A DNA stretch of 64,000 nucleotides, from contig NZ_CP012670.1 of the NCBI RefSeq assembly GCF_004135735.1, positions 5,162,501 to 5,226,500 of the forward strand, read 5' to 3'. The first letter of the stretch is position 1. Every line of letters starts with the position of its first letter. The DNA is from Sorangium cellulosum. GTDB taxonomy: Bacteria; Myxococcota_A; Polyangia; Polyangiales; Polyangiaceae. Positions 1 to 11,145 of this stretch are shown here, one piece after another. The notes below the pieces were generated by a model. The model saw only the letters and a list, made by a program, of their open reading frames with translations. It was not told where the DNA came from and did not search any database. A program made the translations under genes and the position numbers.

Positions 1-154
1 CGCGGACCCCAACCTGGGTGCCGCGGACCCCAACCTGGGTGCCGCGGACCCCAACCTGGGTGCCGGCCGAGACCCCAACCTGGGTGCCGCGGACCCCAAC
101 CTGGGTGCCGGCCGAGACCCCAACCTGGGTGCCGGCCGAGACCCCAACCTGGGT
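1..154. repeat. 21/24-bp minisatellite in frame with CDF gene
   Basis: Seven units, each holding GACCCCAACCTGGGT, alternate between 21 bp (GCCGCG before the core) and 24 bp (GCCGGCCGA before the core). Every unit is a multiple of three. In the frame of the downstream transporter they read A-A-D-P-N-L-G or A-G-R-D-P-N-L-G without a stop. The array reaches base 1, so its true length and any upstream start codon lie outside the window. Confidence 0.9.
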
Positions 155-1066
155 GTGGCCCCCGACCCCGGCGCCCGCGCCGCCGAGCGCGCCCGCCTCG
201 CGCTGCGTGCCGGACGGATCGCAGCGTTGACCGCCGGCGGCCTCGCCCTCGGCAAGCTCATCGCCGGCCAGCTCGGCCACTCCATGGCCGTGACCGCGAG
301 CGCCGTCGACTCCCTCTCCGACCTCTTCGCGTCCTCGGCGAACGCCCTCGCCATCCGGCTCGCCCACGCCGCGCCCGACCGGTCCCACCCGTTCGGCCAC
401 GCGAAGATCGAGACGCTCGCCACCGCAGGCCAGGGCCTGCTCATCGGCGGCTCGGGCGTCTACCTGCTCATCGAGGGCGTCCGTCGGCTGTTCTCCCCCG
501 AGCCGCTCCGCCTCGCCGCCGTCACGCTCGGCGCCATGGCCGTCGCCGCGCTCATCACCGCGGCGCTCGTCGCCTACCTCGGCCGCGTCGCCGCGCGCAC
601 CGGGTCGAGCGCCATCCAGGCGGACGCGGTCCACTACCGCACCGACATCGCCGCGAACCTCGCGGTCTTCCTCGGCGTCGCCCTCACCTACGCGACGGGC
701 ATCTCCCGCGTCGACGGCGTCCTGTCGATCGCGGTCGCCGTCTACATCCTCGCCTCGGCGGGCTCCCTCCTCCGCCTCGGCGTGCGCGACCTCATCGACA
801 CGAGCGCCCCCGAGGAGCGCGTCCGCTCCATCGAGGCCGCGCTCGACGCGCTGCGCGCGGTCGGCGAGATCGCCGGCCACCACGCGCTGCGCACGCGGAT
901 CGCCGGGCACACGCTGTTCGTGGACGTGCACATCGAGCTCCCCGGCGACCTCCGCCTCGCCCGCGCTCACGCGATAGGCGACCGCGCGCGCGACGCGATC
1001 CTGGCCGTCGAGCCCGACGCCGAGGTGCTCGTGCACATCGACGTCGAGCGCGACGAGCCCGCCTGA
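155..1066 (+). CDS. Cation diffusion facilitator (CDF) metal exporter
   Basis: Inner-membrane efflux protein expected to exchange divalent metal (Zn, Fe, Mn, Co or Cd) for protons, resembling FieF. The CDF zinc site is visible: D52 and D56 in VDSLSD on TM2, and H160/D164 in HYRTD on TM5. HPFGHAKIE (about 78-86) follows TM2, and a soluble metal-sensing C-terminal domain covers about 215-300. The first start is GTG at 155 with no good ribosome binding site. The frame stays open upstream through the repeat to base 1, so an earlier start outside the window is possible; 303 aa from GTG is already normal for the family. It converges on the PAS-STAS gene. Substrate metal cannot be told from sequence. 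Confidence 0.88.
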   Translation: MAPDPGARAAERARLALRAGRIAALTAGGLALGKLIAGQLGHSMAVTASAVDSLSDLFASSANALAIRLAHAAPDRSHPFGHAKIETLATAGQGLLIGGSGVYLLIEGVRRLFSPEPLRLAAVTLGAMAVAALITAALVAYLGRVAARTGSSAIQADAVHYRTDIAANLAVFLGVALTYATGISRVDGVLSIAVAVYILASAGSLLRLGVRDLIDTSAPEERVRSIEAALDALRAVGEIAGHHALRTRIAGHTLFVDVHIELPGDLRLARAHAIGDRARDAILAVEPDAEVLVHIDVERDEPA

Positions 1067-1198
1067 GGCCAGGCGGGCGCACTCCCGGGCGGCGGTCGCC
1101 GGGAGCCCGCCGGACGGAGCCGGCGCCGACGCGCCCCCGATGTGCGCTCCCCACCCGCCCCGGGTACAAGCGCCACGGAGCGGCGGTCCCCCGCACAG

Positions 1199-1281
1199 GA
1201 GACGGGCCCAGATCGGCGTTTTCGGCGCGGAAGCGCGCTCCGGTGCGCTGAGCACCGAAAACGTCGAGATGGGCCCGTCTC
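1199..1281. terminator. 30-bp inverted repeat between convergent genes
   Basis: Arms 1199-1228 and 1252-1281 match at 26 of 30 positions; each carries GAGACGGGCCCA and CGTTTTCGG in opposite orientation, around a 23-nt loop. It lies between the ends of the CDF gene and the PAS-STAS gene, where a bidirectional terminator would sit. No T-tract follows, so intrinsic termination is unproven. It could also be a dispersed palindromic element. Confidence 0.6.
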
Positions 1282-1301
1282 CGAAGCGGGTGACCGCCGC
1301 T

Positions 1302-2618
1302 CTAGCGCCCGGCGTGGCGGAGGGCGTGGGCGATGCCGCTCTGCAACGTGCCCAGCGTGGTGATGCCGGACAGATCCACGCCGAGCACGACCAGCGTCTG
1401 CGCCACCTCCGGGCGGACGCCGGTGAGCACCACGCGGGTGCCGAGCAGCTGGGCGGCGCGCGCGGTCCGCGTCAGCGCGTCGGCGACGAGCGTGTCGACC
1501 GCGCGCACGCCGGTGATGTCCAGGATCGCGGTGTGGGCGCCCTGGCTGCTGATACCGGAGAGCAACGTCTCCATGATCTGCGCGGCGCGCGCGCTGTCGA
1601 TCGTCCCCACGAGCGGCATCGCCACCACCCGGTCGGCGAGCGGGATGAGCGGCGTGGACAGCTCCCGGAGGGCAGCCTGCTGGGCGACGATGATCTTCTC
1701 CTGCAGCGCCGCCCGCTCGGCCTCCGCGCGCCTCAGCATCGTGATCTCGGTCACGATGCCGCCGAGGCCGATCGCCTGGCCGCGCTCGTCGAGGATCGGG
1801 AACTTGACCGTGGAGAAATGGATATGCGTGCCGCCGAACGGCAGCGCCTCCTCGAACTGCATGACGCTCCCCCCGGCGAGCACCTCTCGCTCCTTCGCCA
1901 GGAGCATCTCGGTGCCCTCGGGGGTCAAGGTGTTCACCTCATGTTCTTTCTTGCCGATGACCTCGATGGCGTGCCTCTGCAGGACTTGCGCGAGAGCACG
2001 GTTGACGAAGACGTAACGCCCCTCGAGATCCTTGACGAAGATCGAGCTGCTCGCGTTGTCCACGAGCTGGAGGAGGAGCTGATATCGCCCGCGCATCATC
2101 TGCTCCCTCCGCCGCGGATCGCTGGTGTCGTCGACGATCGCCGCGATCTCGCGCACGTCGCCCCCGTCGTCGCGCAATACGGTGTACGTCCAGCGGCAGG
2201 GGCGCGCGTGCCCGTCTCTCGTCCTGGCCTCGCCCTGAGCCACGGCGAACCGGTTCTCCATCCAGTGGAACTCGAAGGCGCTCACCGCGTCTGGGGTCAC
2301 GGGATCCGCGGCCACGAGGTCGGACAGCCTGCGACCGACGGCCTCGCTCGCGCGCCAGCCGAAGATGCGCTCGGCGCCGTCGCTCCAGCGCGTCACCGTG
2401 CCCTCCGGGCGCCAGTGGATCAGCGCCGGTGACGTCGTGAGCACCCACTCGAGCGCGGCGTGACCGCCCGCGTCGGTCGCGTCGCGCTGCGCGGATCCCT
2501 CGGGCGAGCGGCCACGCGACCGCTCCGCCAGCGCTCCCTCCAGCGCCTCGACGCGCGCGTGCAGTGCTGCGTTCTCTGCCCTGAGTCGCTCGAGCTCGTC
2601 CAGTTCTTCACGCACCAT
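1302..2618 (-). CDS. PAS-PAS-STAS sensor protein (RsbR-like)
   Basis: Soluble regulator of the stressosome RsbR type. A short N-terminal coiled coil (about 1-30) leads into two PAS domains (about 60-175 and 180-300). The C-terminal STAS domain (about 315-435) begins with the RsbR-family signature ELSTPLIP. LDITGV holds the Thr that the partner kinase RsbT phosphorylates in Bacillus RsbR. No RsbS or RsbT homologue is next to it, so partners are encoded elsewhere or it acts differently. A paralogue with a closely similar STAS domain lies at 29976-31610. The start chosen is ATG at 2618, which opens directly on the coiled coil; an in-frame GTG at 2696 would add 26 residues with no recognisable content. 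The signal sensed is unknown. Confidence 0.82.
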   Translation of the reverse strand: MVREELDELERLRAENAALHARVEALEGALAERSRGRSPEGSAQRDATDAGGHAALEWVLTTSPALIHWRPEGTVTRWSDGAERIFGWRASEAVGRRLSDLVAADPVTPDAVSAFEFHWMENRFAVAQGEARTRDGHARPCRWTYTVLRDDGGDVREIAAIVDDTSDPRRREQMMRGRYQLLLQLVDNASSSIFVKDLEGRYVFVNRALAQVLQRHAIEVIGKKEHEVNTLTPEGTEMLLAKEREVLAGGSVMQFEEALPFGGTHIHFSTVKFPILDERGQAIGLGGIVTEITMLRRAEAERAALQEKIIVAQQAALRELSTPLIPLADRVVAMPLVGTIDSARAAQIMETLLSGISSQGAHTAILDITGVRAVDTLVADALTRTARAAQLLGTRVVLTGVRPEVAQTLVVLGVDLSGITTLGTLQSGIAHALRHAGR

Positions 2619-2754
2619 TCGCCAGAGGATGGAGCGTACGCCGGGCGTGAGCGGGGTTTCAAGGCTGCCGTCCGGCACGAATGCACAGGAACGCACCGCA
2701 GCGCTCAGACACGATGGTGCCCTCGACCACCCAGCCCCCGATGTGAGGGGCTAC

Positions 2755-2800
2755 CGGCGAGGCCTGGAGTCGCCCGGTGGACCGACTCCAGGCCTCGCCG
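2755..2800 (-). terminator. Perfect 18-bp stem-loop after pckG
   Basis: Arms 2755-2772 and 2783-2800 are exact reverse complements (18 of 18, core GAGGCCTGGAGTC) with a 10-nt loop. It begins 36 nt past the pckG stop on the minus strand, the right place for transcription termination before the PAS-STAS gene. No clear T-tract follows on the minus strand. Confidence 0.65.
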
Positions 2801-2835
2801 ACGTCGGTGTCCCGCGCGATGGCCCCCACCACGCC

Positions 2836-4758
<1,923 letters not shown>

Positions 4759-4996
4759 TGGCGTACCCTCCTTCAACCGTGTGCGACGAGCGCGCTCTGC
4801 AAGCCGCGGGCCCCGCACGCCATTTTCCGTAGTCTGGCCGGAACGCGGCCTCCGGGCCGCCCCGAACCTCCTCGAGCCCGCTCGCCCCGGCGAGGTCGCG
4901 CGCACGCGCTGCGCGCCGCGGCACGGCCTGCGCCGCGGCGACGGCCTGCGCCGCGGCGTCATGCCGAGGCGCACGTCGCCCGCGCTCGGATGCCAT

Positions 4997-5028
4997 CTCC
5001 GGCGCCGGAGCTCTCCCCGGCGCCGGAG
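4997..5028. terminator. Twin GC-rich palindromes after the dab cluster
   Basis: CTCCGGCGCCGGAG (4997-5010) is a perfect 14-bp palindrome; CCCCGGCGCCGGAG (5015-5028) repeats it with one change. They begin immediately after the stop of the last dab-cluster gene. They may end that transcript, or be a small repeat element. The rest of the 4759-5029 spacer holds an 18-bp direct duplication near 4925-4960 and the pckG ribosome site, but no gene. Confidence 0.4.
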
Positions 5029-5029
5029 C

Positions 5030-6532
5030 TCACTCCGCCCGCGCGTGGAGCGACGCCTTCACCGGGCCGTCCCCGACCGTCGCAAGGACGCGCTCCACCA
5101 CCGGCGCATGCAGCGCGAGGAGCCGGGACGGCGCGACGCCCAGGGTCACGATCAGCGCCAGGATCGACAGCAGGGCGGCCCGCTCCCGGAACAGGAGCGA
5201 CTCGATCGCCGCGCCGCTCGCCCGGCCCCGCGGGATCGGGCCCAGGAAGGTGCGCTGGAACGCGCGGAACATCGTGATCCCGTTGAGCGCCGTCGCGCCC
5301 AGCATCATCACCGCGAGCGCCGGGCTCACGTGCAGGACGCCGTGCAGCAAGAGATCCTCGCCGATGAACGTCAGCGCGCCCGGGAACCCGATCGCCGCGA
5401 ACGCGAGCAGGAAGAAGAAGGCGGCCATGCGGGGCGTCTTCGCCACGAGGCCGCCGAGCTCCCTCATGTCCGCCGTGCCCGTCCGCGCCTCGATCGCCCA
5501 GACGACCATCGCCACCCCGATGACCGCGATCGACAGGCCGAAGCTCTGCACCAGCGCGCCGCTCACGCTCTGCGGGTTCATCGACGCGATCCCGAGGAGG
5601 ATGAGCCCCTTCTGGCTCGCCACGAGGTACCCGATCATCCGGCGTAGATCCGTCTGCGTGAACGCGAGGACCGAGCCGTGCAGCGCGCTGAAGAGCCCCA
5701 GCGCGGCGAGGATCGGCATGTCCTCGGCGCACGCCTCGGGCAGGAGCGGCGCCGCCACGCGGACCAGCACGCAGACGCCGACCTGCATCTCGGCGAGCAG
5801 GACGGTCACGCCGATCGGCCCCCGCTCGAGCAGCACCGGCAGCCAGCCGTGGAACGGCACGGCGGCCATGCGCATCAGCACCGAGATGCCGACGAGCGCG
5901 AGCAGCGGCGACTGCCACGCCTCGGGGATGCCGACGCGGGCGATCTCCTGGAGGTCGAACGGCAGCGCCGCGCCGCGGCGCGCGGCGAGCGCGGCCATGG
6001 CGCCGATCGCGAGGACGAGCGGCGCCGCGCCGCCGATCAGGAAGATGCGGTAGGTGCGCCGGAGGAGCTGGTCGGACGCGCCCTCCCTGGCGACGAGGCG
6101 CGCGCCCGGCAGGAGCGCGGCGACCCACGCCACGGCGAGCACCGCGAGGTCCGACGCGCAGTAGACGCCGAGGATGGCGCTCGCCGTGGCGAGCAGCGCC
6201 GCGAGGTTCGGCCGGTCGAGCGCGGCGCGCGGGCCCGCGGCGATCAGGGCGAGCAGCATGAAGCCGAGCAGCGGCAGCAGGGAGGCGCTGAAGCCGTCGA
6301 GCCCGAGGCGGAGGCGCACGCCGAGGGGCGGCACCGCGGGGCCGATCGCGTCGAGGGCGACGCCGCCCCCTGCGCGGAACAGCGCGAGCGCCACGAGCGA
6401 GAGCAGCAGCGTGAGCGCCGCCCCGGCGAGGGCCACGCGGCGCGCGGCCTCGTCGCCGCGCGCGCGGGAGGCGGCCAGCGCGGCGAGCGCGGGCGCGAGG
6501 ACGAGCGCCGAGAGGAGCAGGAACATCGTCAT
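5030..6532 (-). CDS. Divergent antiporter-like subunit of the dab cluster
   Basis: A 500-aa polytopic membrane protein of the proton-conducting Mrp/NuoL-M-N family (PF00361), with about 13-14 hydrophobic segments. It is closest in layout to NuoM/NuoN. Two residues normally essential for proton translocation are changed. The TM5 glutamate of the W-E motif is V here ([11 protein letters not shown], about residue 135), and the TM7 lysine before the PVHTWLP-type motif is R ([13 protein letters not shown], about residue 220). The start is ATG at 6532, overlapping the dabB stop as ATGA. The upstream open frame to 7294 is a shadow of dabB. It is probably an accessory subunit of the DabA/DabB carbon transporter; whether it conducts protons is doubtful. 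Assignment to the complex is inference from operon position. Confidence 0.8.
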   Translation of the reverse strand: MTMFLLLSALVLAPALAALAASRARGDEAARRVALAGAALTLLLSLVALALFRAGGGVALDAIGPAVPPLGVRLRLGLDGFSASLLPLLGFMLLALIAAGPRAALDRPNLAALLATASAILGVYCASDLAVLAVAWVAALLPGARLVAREGASDQLLRRTYRIFLIGGAAPLVLAIGAMAALAARRGAALPFDLQEIARVGIPEAWQSPLLALVGISVLMRMAAVPFHGWLPVLLERGPIGVTVLLAEMQVGVCVLVRVAAPLLPEACAEDMPILAALGLFSALHGSVLAFTQTDLRRMIGYLVASQKGLILLGIASMNPQSVSGALVQSFGLSIAVIGVAMVVWAIEARTGTADMRELGGLVAKTPRMAAFFFLLAFAAIGFPGALTFIGEDLLLHGVLHVSPALAVMMLGATALNGITMFRAFQRTFLGPIPRGRASGAAIESLLFRERAALLSILALIVTLGVAPSRLLALHAPVVERVLATVGDGPVKASLHARAE

Positions 6533-7992
6533 GACCGCGCCCCCTTCGCGTCGACCGTGGAGGCCGCCACGCCCACGGAGGCCGGGGCGCCCGCGGTGGC
6601 CGCCGCGCCCGCGCGCTCGCCGTGAGCGCGGCCGTCGTCGCGCGCGGCGCCAGGGTGGCGCTCGGCGACGCCGCTCAGCGCCGCGACCCAGCGGCGCTCG
6701 AACCGGTCGACCGCCTGACCGAGGCGCACGAGCGGCGCCGCGATGAACCGCTGCTGCAGCGCCTCCAGGTGGAAGCGCTCGAGGGCGAGCCAGTACGCGC
6801 GCCGCACCAGCGGCGCCGGCAGCACCCGGCCGGCGATCCCGAGGAGCGGCAGCGGGTCGCCGGCGTGCGCGGCCCGGATCTCCTGCGCGTCGCGGAGCGC
6901 CGAGGGGGAGCGCAGCATCTGCAGGCACCTGAGGCACGCGTGCGCGAACAGGTGCACGAGCGCGAGCCAGTAGAGCCCGAGCCCGATCTCCACGAACATG
7001 ATCCCGACCTGCGACATCGTCGCGTACGCGAGCGCGCTCTTCACGTCGGCCTGCACGCGGCCCACCAGGGTCCCGTGGACGGCCGTGAGCGCCCCCACGA
7101 CGACGACCACCGCGCTCGCCGCGGGCGAGCGCTCGAGCACGGGCGCCGCGCGCAGCATCAGGTACACGCCCGCGTGGATCGAGATCGCGCCGTAGAACAG
7201 CGCGCTCGAGGGCGTCGGCCCCTCCATCGCCCGCGGCAGCCAGCTGCCGAGGGGGAACTGCGCGCTCTTGCCCATCGCGGCGAGGAACAGGCACAGCGCG
7301 AGCGCCGTCGCCCCGGGGGCGCCGATCGCGGCGGCCGTCCCGGGCCAGGCGGCGCCGCCGAACACCTCGCCGAAGTGGGTGGAGCCGGCGATCTGGTGCA
7401 TCAGCACCACGCCCACGAGCAGCCCCACGTCGCAGAGCCGGTAGGTGACGTAGACCCTGAGCGCCGCCCGCGCCGGCGCCGCGCGCTCGTGAAAGAAGGC
7501 CACGAGGAGCACGCTCGTCACGCCGACGATCTCCCAGCCCGCGAAGAGCAGGTCGATGCTCCCCGCGGACACGAGCGCCAGCATGCCCGTCGAGAACAGC
7601 GCGAGGAGCAGGAAGAACCGCGCGAACCCCGCCTCGCGGTGCAGGTAGGCGACCGAGAACCTGCCGGCGACGAGCGCGATCAGCGAGACGAGCACCATCA
7701 TCGTCGCCGACAGCCGGTCGACGAGCAGGATGACGTCGAACGAGTAGCCCGACGCCTCGAACCAGTGCCCGAGCTCCACGGGGAGGAAGGCGTAGGGCGC
7801 CGCGACGGACGAGCCCCAGACGACGAGCGAGGCGGCGAGCGAGATCGCGAGCGAGGACTGCACGACGCCGGACACCACGCGCTCGCTCGGCGTGCGCAGG
7901 AGGAGCAGGAAGGCGCCGAGCGCGGCGAAGGCCACCGCCGGCGAGAGCACGGCGAGCGCGGCGAGCTTGCCGAGGACGAGATCAGGCAGCAT
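6529..7992 (-). CDS. dabB: DabB-type proton-conducting membrane subunit
   Basis: A 487-aa NuoL/NdhF-like membrane protein that in DAB systems anchors DabA and is thought to couple ion flux to CO2 hydration and uptake. It keeps the canonical charged residues: Glu in FAGWEIVG (about 151) and Lys in KSAQFPLGSWLP (about 241). The segment FYGAISIHAGVYLMLR is the form typical of DabB-like proteins, rather than the HAATMVTAG of true NuoL. It overlaps dabA by 11 nt and the next gene by 4 nt, so the three are translationally coupled. Length is typical for DabB. Confidence 0.87.
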   Translation of the reverse strand: MLPDLVLGKLAALAVLSPAVAFAALGAFLLLLRTPSERVVSGVVQSSLAISLAASLVVWGSSVAAPYAFLPVELGHWFEASGYSFDVILLVDRLSATMMVLVSLIALVAGRFSVAYLHREAGFARFFLLLALFSTGMLALVSAGSIDLLFAGWEIVGVTSVLLVAFFHERAAPARAALRVYVTYRLCDVGLLVGVVLMHQIAGSTHFGEVFGGAAWPGTAAAIGAPGATALALCLFLAAMGKSAQFPLGSWLPRAMEGPTPSSALFYGAISIHAGVYLMLRAAPVLERSPAASAVVVVVGALTAVHGTLVGRVQADVKSALAYATMSQVGIMFVEIGLGLYWLALVHLFAHACLRCLQMLRSPSALRDAQEIRAAHAGDPLPLLGIAGRVLPAPLVRRAYWLALERFHLEALQQRFIAAPLVRLGQAVDRFERRWVAALSGVAERHPGAARDDGRAHGERAGAAATAGAPASVGVAASTVDAKGARS

Positions 7993-10900
7993 GTTCGGCG
8001 ATCTCCAGCGAGGCCCCGAGGGGCGCGGGGCGGACGACGGCGGGCGGCACGAAGTCGCGCTTGCCCGCGTACCAGTCGGAGGACCGCGCCACCGTGGGCA
8101 GGGGGCGCTCCGGGGGCGAAAACGGCGCGAAGGCGCCGCGGGCGAAGTGCTCGATCCGGCCCGTCGCCGGATCGACGCAGGCGAGCTGGATCCAGCCGTT
8201 GAAGATGAGCTCGCGGAGCGACGGCTGCCGCGCGCAGATGGCCGCGGCCGTCTCCGTGCTCGCCTCCACGACGGTGAGCATGCGCACCGGCTCGTGGATC
8301 TCGATCATCTGCTTCGGCAGGCCGGTGCGCAGATCGCTCCGCGCGCCGTCCATGACCCCGAGCAGCGAGACGAGGTTGTGGGGGAGCTTGGTCCCCGCGC
8401 CGAAGCGGAGGTTGTCGACGCGGGAGAAGTAGTACTCCAGGTTGATCCCCGCCCCGACCGGCCCGGCGGAGAGCAGGACGCGCTCGAGGACCGCGCCGGT
8501 GGGGTCCTGGGTCGGGTCGTACGACGTGAGGAACACCCGGCGGTCGAGGAAGAGCCCGCGGGTGAGCTCGCGGCGGCCGATCACGCAGACGGCGTTGGTC
8601 GCGTGCCCGAGCTCGGGCCGGGCCTCGCTGAGGTCCACGGCGCGCGCCTCGACGTGCGCGAGCGCCTGCTCGGGGCTCAGGCGCTCCGGGGCCGACGCGA
8701 AGCGGCGGCAGCGCTCGTGCGCGTGCCGCTTGCGCGCCTCGACGAGCGCGCCCTTGAGCGCGGCGATCTCGCCGCGGTGCGACGGCGGCGCGAGGATCTC
8801 GTCGTAGAAGACGATCTCCTCGGTGGTCGTGTTGTTCATCCCGCCGAGGAAGAAGGTCCCCTCCGGGATGTCGATGCCGCGCGCGCGGAGCAGCGCGCGC
8901 ACCTCCCGGTCGTTGGCCATGGCGGCGAACAGCCGCGCGTTCGGGCCGCCGTGCCGGCCGCCGCACGCGCCGCAGTCGTACGCGGAGTGGTGCGGGTTGT
9001 TCACGCTGCTCGCGCCGTGGCCGAGCACCACCACGAGCGGCGCGAAGCGCCGGGTGAGCCCCATGATCTCGAGCGTCGCCGCCACCATCGCGGCCTCCTC
9101 GGCGGCCGCGAGGGGCGCGCCCCCGCCGCGCGCCTGCGCCCCCTCCTCGTGCGGGCTGTGGAGCTGGGTCGGCACCGCCGGCAGGAGGCGCCGCGCGATC
9201 GCGCCGCGCAGCCGCGCGTACGCCCGCGGGAAGAGGGTGCGCCCGACGAGCGGGATCGTGGAGAACAGCCCGAGGGTCGGCGTGAGCAAGAGGCCGCGCG
9301 AGAGGGTCCGGGTCCCGTGCCCGAGCGCGTGGACGAAGCGCGCCCAGCGCCTGCGGCGCGCCTTCCGGACGAGCCCGAAGCCCTCGACGCGGGGTCGCTC
9401 GACGATCTCGTGCGCCGGCACGACGTTGACGGGGCAGAGGCTCGCGTGGCCGGCGTCGTCGAGCCCGCGGTACCGGATCGGCACGCCGAAGAACCCGGCG
9501 ATGCCGAACGTCTCGTGCCGCGGGGAGAGCTCCTCGAAGTGCCGCCGGAGCCCCTCGCAGCGGTCGTCGATGCAGAGCGCGACCTGGAACCGCGGATCGG
9601 AGACCGCGCGCTCGCTCGCAGGGCGGCGCAGGTTCGCCGCGATGCCGTGCAGCACCTCGACCCGGTGGTGGTGCTCGTAGGCCTCGTGGAGCAGGCGCCG
9701 CCGCGCCATCTCGTCGAGCCCCTCGAGCACCTCGAGCGCCCAGACGCGATCCTCCACCGGGAGCGGATGGATCTGGGCGACCGACAGCCCCGCGAGCTGC
9801 GCGAGCTGGAACAGGCGGAAGGGCCTGTCGCCGTCGGGCGAGCGCGGCGGCGGCTCGACGGGCTTCGCGGCGCGCCGGGCGTGCTCGACGAGCCCCGCGA
9901 GGGGCCCCTTGTACCCCAGCTTCCGGCGCGCCACGTGGCGCAGCGCGTACCGGGCGAGGGTCAGGCGCACGGCGAGGTAGTCGACCAGCGACGCGGGCGG
10001 CGCGCCCTCGGGCCGGTCGCCCGGCGTGCGCTCGAGGCGGTGGACCATGCCGGCCCAGCCCGGCAGCTCGAGCAGCACGCGCGTCACGTAGCCCTCCCAC
10101 CGGTCCTCGGCGACGCCGAGCTCGCGCAGGGCGGCGACGGCGACGGCGGCGGGCGGCGTGCTCGCCCCGAGCGCGCGGAGCTCCGCGTCGAGCCCGGCGA
10201 AGCACGCCTCGGCCGGCCTCGACCCGTCGAGCACGAGGCCGCGGAACGCGCGGAAGAGCCCCTGCGCGCGGTCCGGCATCGCCCAGTGCGCGATCCCCTC
10301 GTCGAGGTAGGCGCCGAGGAGCCGGATGAAGAGCGGATCGATGAGCTCGGCCGGGTCCTCCCCCGTGAGCGCGAGCAGGAGATCGCGGTGCGATCGATCG
10401 ACGCCCACGCGATCGATGAGCGGCGGCGCGGCGGGCGTCGCGGGCGGCAGCGGCACGCTGCAGCAGGCGTCCCAGAGGGCGAGCGCGGCGCGGGACTCCG
10501 GGTCGCGGCCGCCCAGGTCGACGAGGCGCGCGGCGGCGTCGGGGCGCTCGGCCAGCCAGCGCTCGGTACCGACGATGAGGCGGCGGTACGGCTTGGGCGG
10601 GAGGTCGGGCCGGAGCCTGCGCGTCTCTCCCGCCTCGGCGATGCGCCACCGGAGCCCCGCCTCGGTGACGCCCTCGACGCGGAAGCGCAGCGCGAGGCGC
10701 TCGATCTCGTTGCGTGACAGCGGGCCCCGGCGCTCGTCCGGCCTCTCGGCGAAGCGCTCGGCGAGCGCCGCCTCGATGTCCTGGTCGTCGATCCGGCCCG
10801 ACGCGATGTGCGCGCGGTACTCCGCCTCGGGGAGGTACGGCTCTGCCTCGAACAGCGCGCTCGCCGCGGCGAGCGCGTCGTGGAACGGCAGGTGCTGGAA

Positions 10901-11038
10901 CGCGTGCAGCGTGTTGTGGTGGACGAACACGCCGATCGGCCCCTGCGCGGGCAGGAAGTGACCGGCGTGCTGGAGGAGGGTGCGCAGGCGCTCTTCTGGA
11001 GCTTCGTCTGCGCTGGACGTCGAACTTGGCTCGTTCAT
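7982..11038 (-). CDS. dabA: DabA inorganic-carbon transporter subunit (DUF2309)
   Basis: Large cytoplasmic-face subunit (PF10070) with a buried beta-carbonic-anhydrase-like zinc site. It is believed to hydrate CO2 vectorially so that bicarbonate accumulates. The proposed zinc ligands and catalytic Asp are present: C and D in CIDDRCE (about 487), H in VLGHGAS (about 673) and C in DCGACGG (about 688). The family start motif VFVHHNTLHAFQHLPF is near the N terminus. From ATG 11038 the protein is 1018 aa. An ATG at 11089 would add 17 residues, with GAAGG placed too close to be a good ribosome site. It overlaps dabB by 11 nt and lies about 110 nt after the SulP gene. The host has no visible carbon-fixation genes here, so a role in feeding carboxylases is likelier than autotrophy. 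Confidence 0.9.
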   Translation of the reverse strand: MNEPSSTSSADEAPEERLRTLLQHAGHFLPAQGPIGVFVHHNTLHAFQHLPFHDALAAASALFEAEPYLPEAEYRAHIASGRIDDQDIEAALAERFAERPDERRGPLSRNEIERLALRFRVEGVTEAGLRWRIAEAGETRRLRPDLPPKPYRRLIVGTERWLAERPDAAARLVDLGGRDPESRAALALWDACCSVPLPPATPAAPPLIDRVGVDRSHRDLLLALTGEDPAELIDPLFIRLLGAYLDEGIAHWAMPDRAQGLFRAFRGLVLDGSRPAEACFAGLDAELRALGASTPPAAVAVAALRELGVAEDRWEGYVTRVLLELPGWAGMVHRLERTPGDRPEGAPPASLVDYLAVRLTLARYALRHVARRKLGYKGPLAGLVEHARRAAKPVEPPPRSPDGDRPFRLFQLAQLAGLSVAQIHPLPVEDRVWALEVLEGLDEMARRRLLHEAYEHHHRVEVLHGIAANLRRPASERAVSDPRFQVALCIDDRCEGLRRHFEELSPRHETFGIAGFFGVPIRYRGLDDAGHASLCPVNVVPAHEIVERPRVEGFGLVRKARRRRWARFVHALGHGTRTLSRGLLLTPTLGLFSTIPLVGRTLFPRAYARLRGAIARRLLPAVPTQLHSPHEEGAQARGGGAPLAAAEEAAMVAATLEIMGLTRRFAPLVVVLGHGASSVNNPHHSAYDCGACGGRHGGPNARLFAAMANDREVRALLRARGIDIPEGTFFLGGMNNTTTEEIVFYDEILAPPSHRGEIAALKGALVEARKRHAHERCRRFASAPERLSPEQALAHVEARAVDLSEARPELGHATNAVCVIGRRELTRGLFLDRRVFLTSYDPTQDPTGAVLERVLLSAGPVGAGINLEYYFSRVDNLRFGAGTKLPHNLVSLLGVMDGARSDLRTGLPKQMIEIHEPVRMLTVVEASTETAAAICARQPSLRELIFNGWIQLACVDPATGRIEHFARGAFAPFSPPERPLPTVARSSDWYAGKRDFVPPAVVRPAPLGASLEIAEHAA

Positions 11039-11145
11039 TTCAATCGTGGAGTGGTAGTATCGTCTCAAATCTGCGGCGCGCACGCGCATCCTTCGCGCGT
11101 CTCGCCATCTTTCACGTCACGTGCCTCACACCCCGCCGTGCGGGC

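Noticed and set aside
18-230. 70-aa ORF of PRTPTWVP repeats
   Set aside because: It is another reading frame of the minisatellite; the frame shared with the CDF gene is the plausible one.
4759-4974. 72-codon N-terminal extension of PEP carboxykinase
   Set aside because: Arg/Pro-rich, no homology, no ribosome site; GAAGGAGG points to TTG 4758.
5030-7992. Second complex I (nuoL/nuoM) copy
   Set aside because: The pair is fused to DabA and the first subunit has DabB-type FYGAISIHAG, so they belong to a DAB transporter, not respiration.
7892-10717. 941-aa plus-strand ORF opposite dabA
   Set aside because: Charged Arg/Glu/Ala-rich composition without any fold signature; antisense of dabA.
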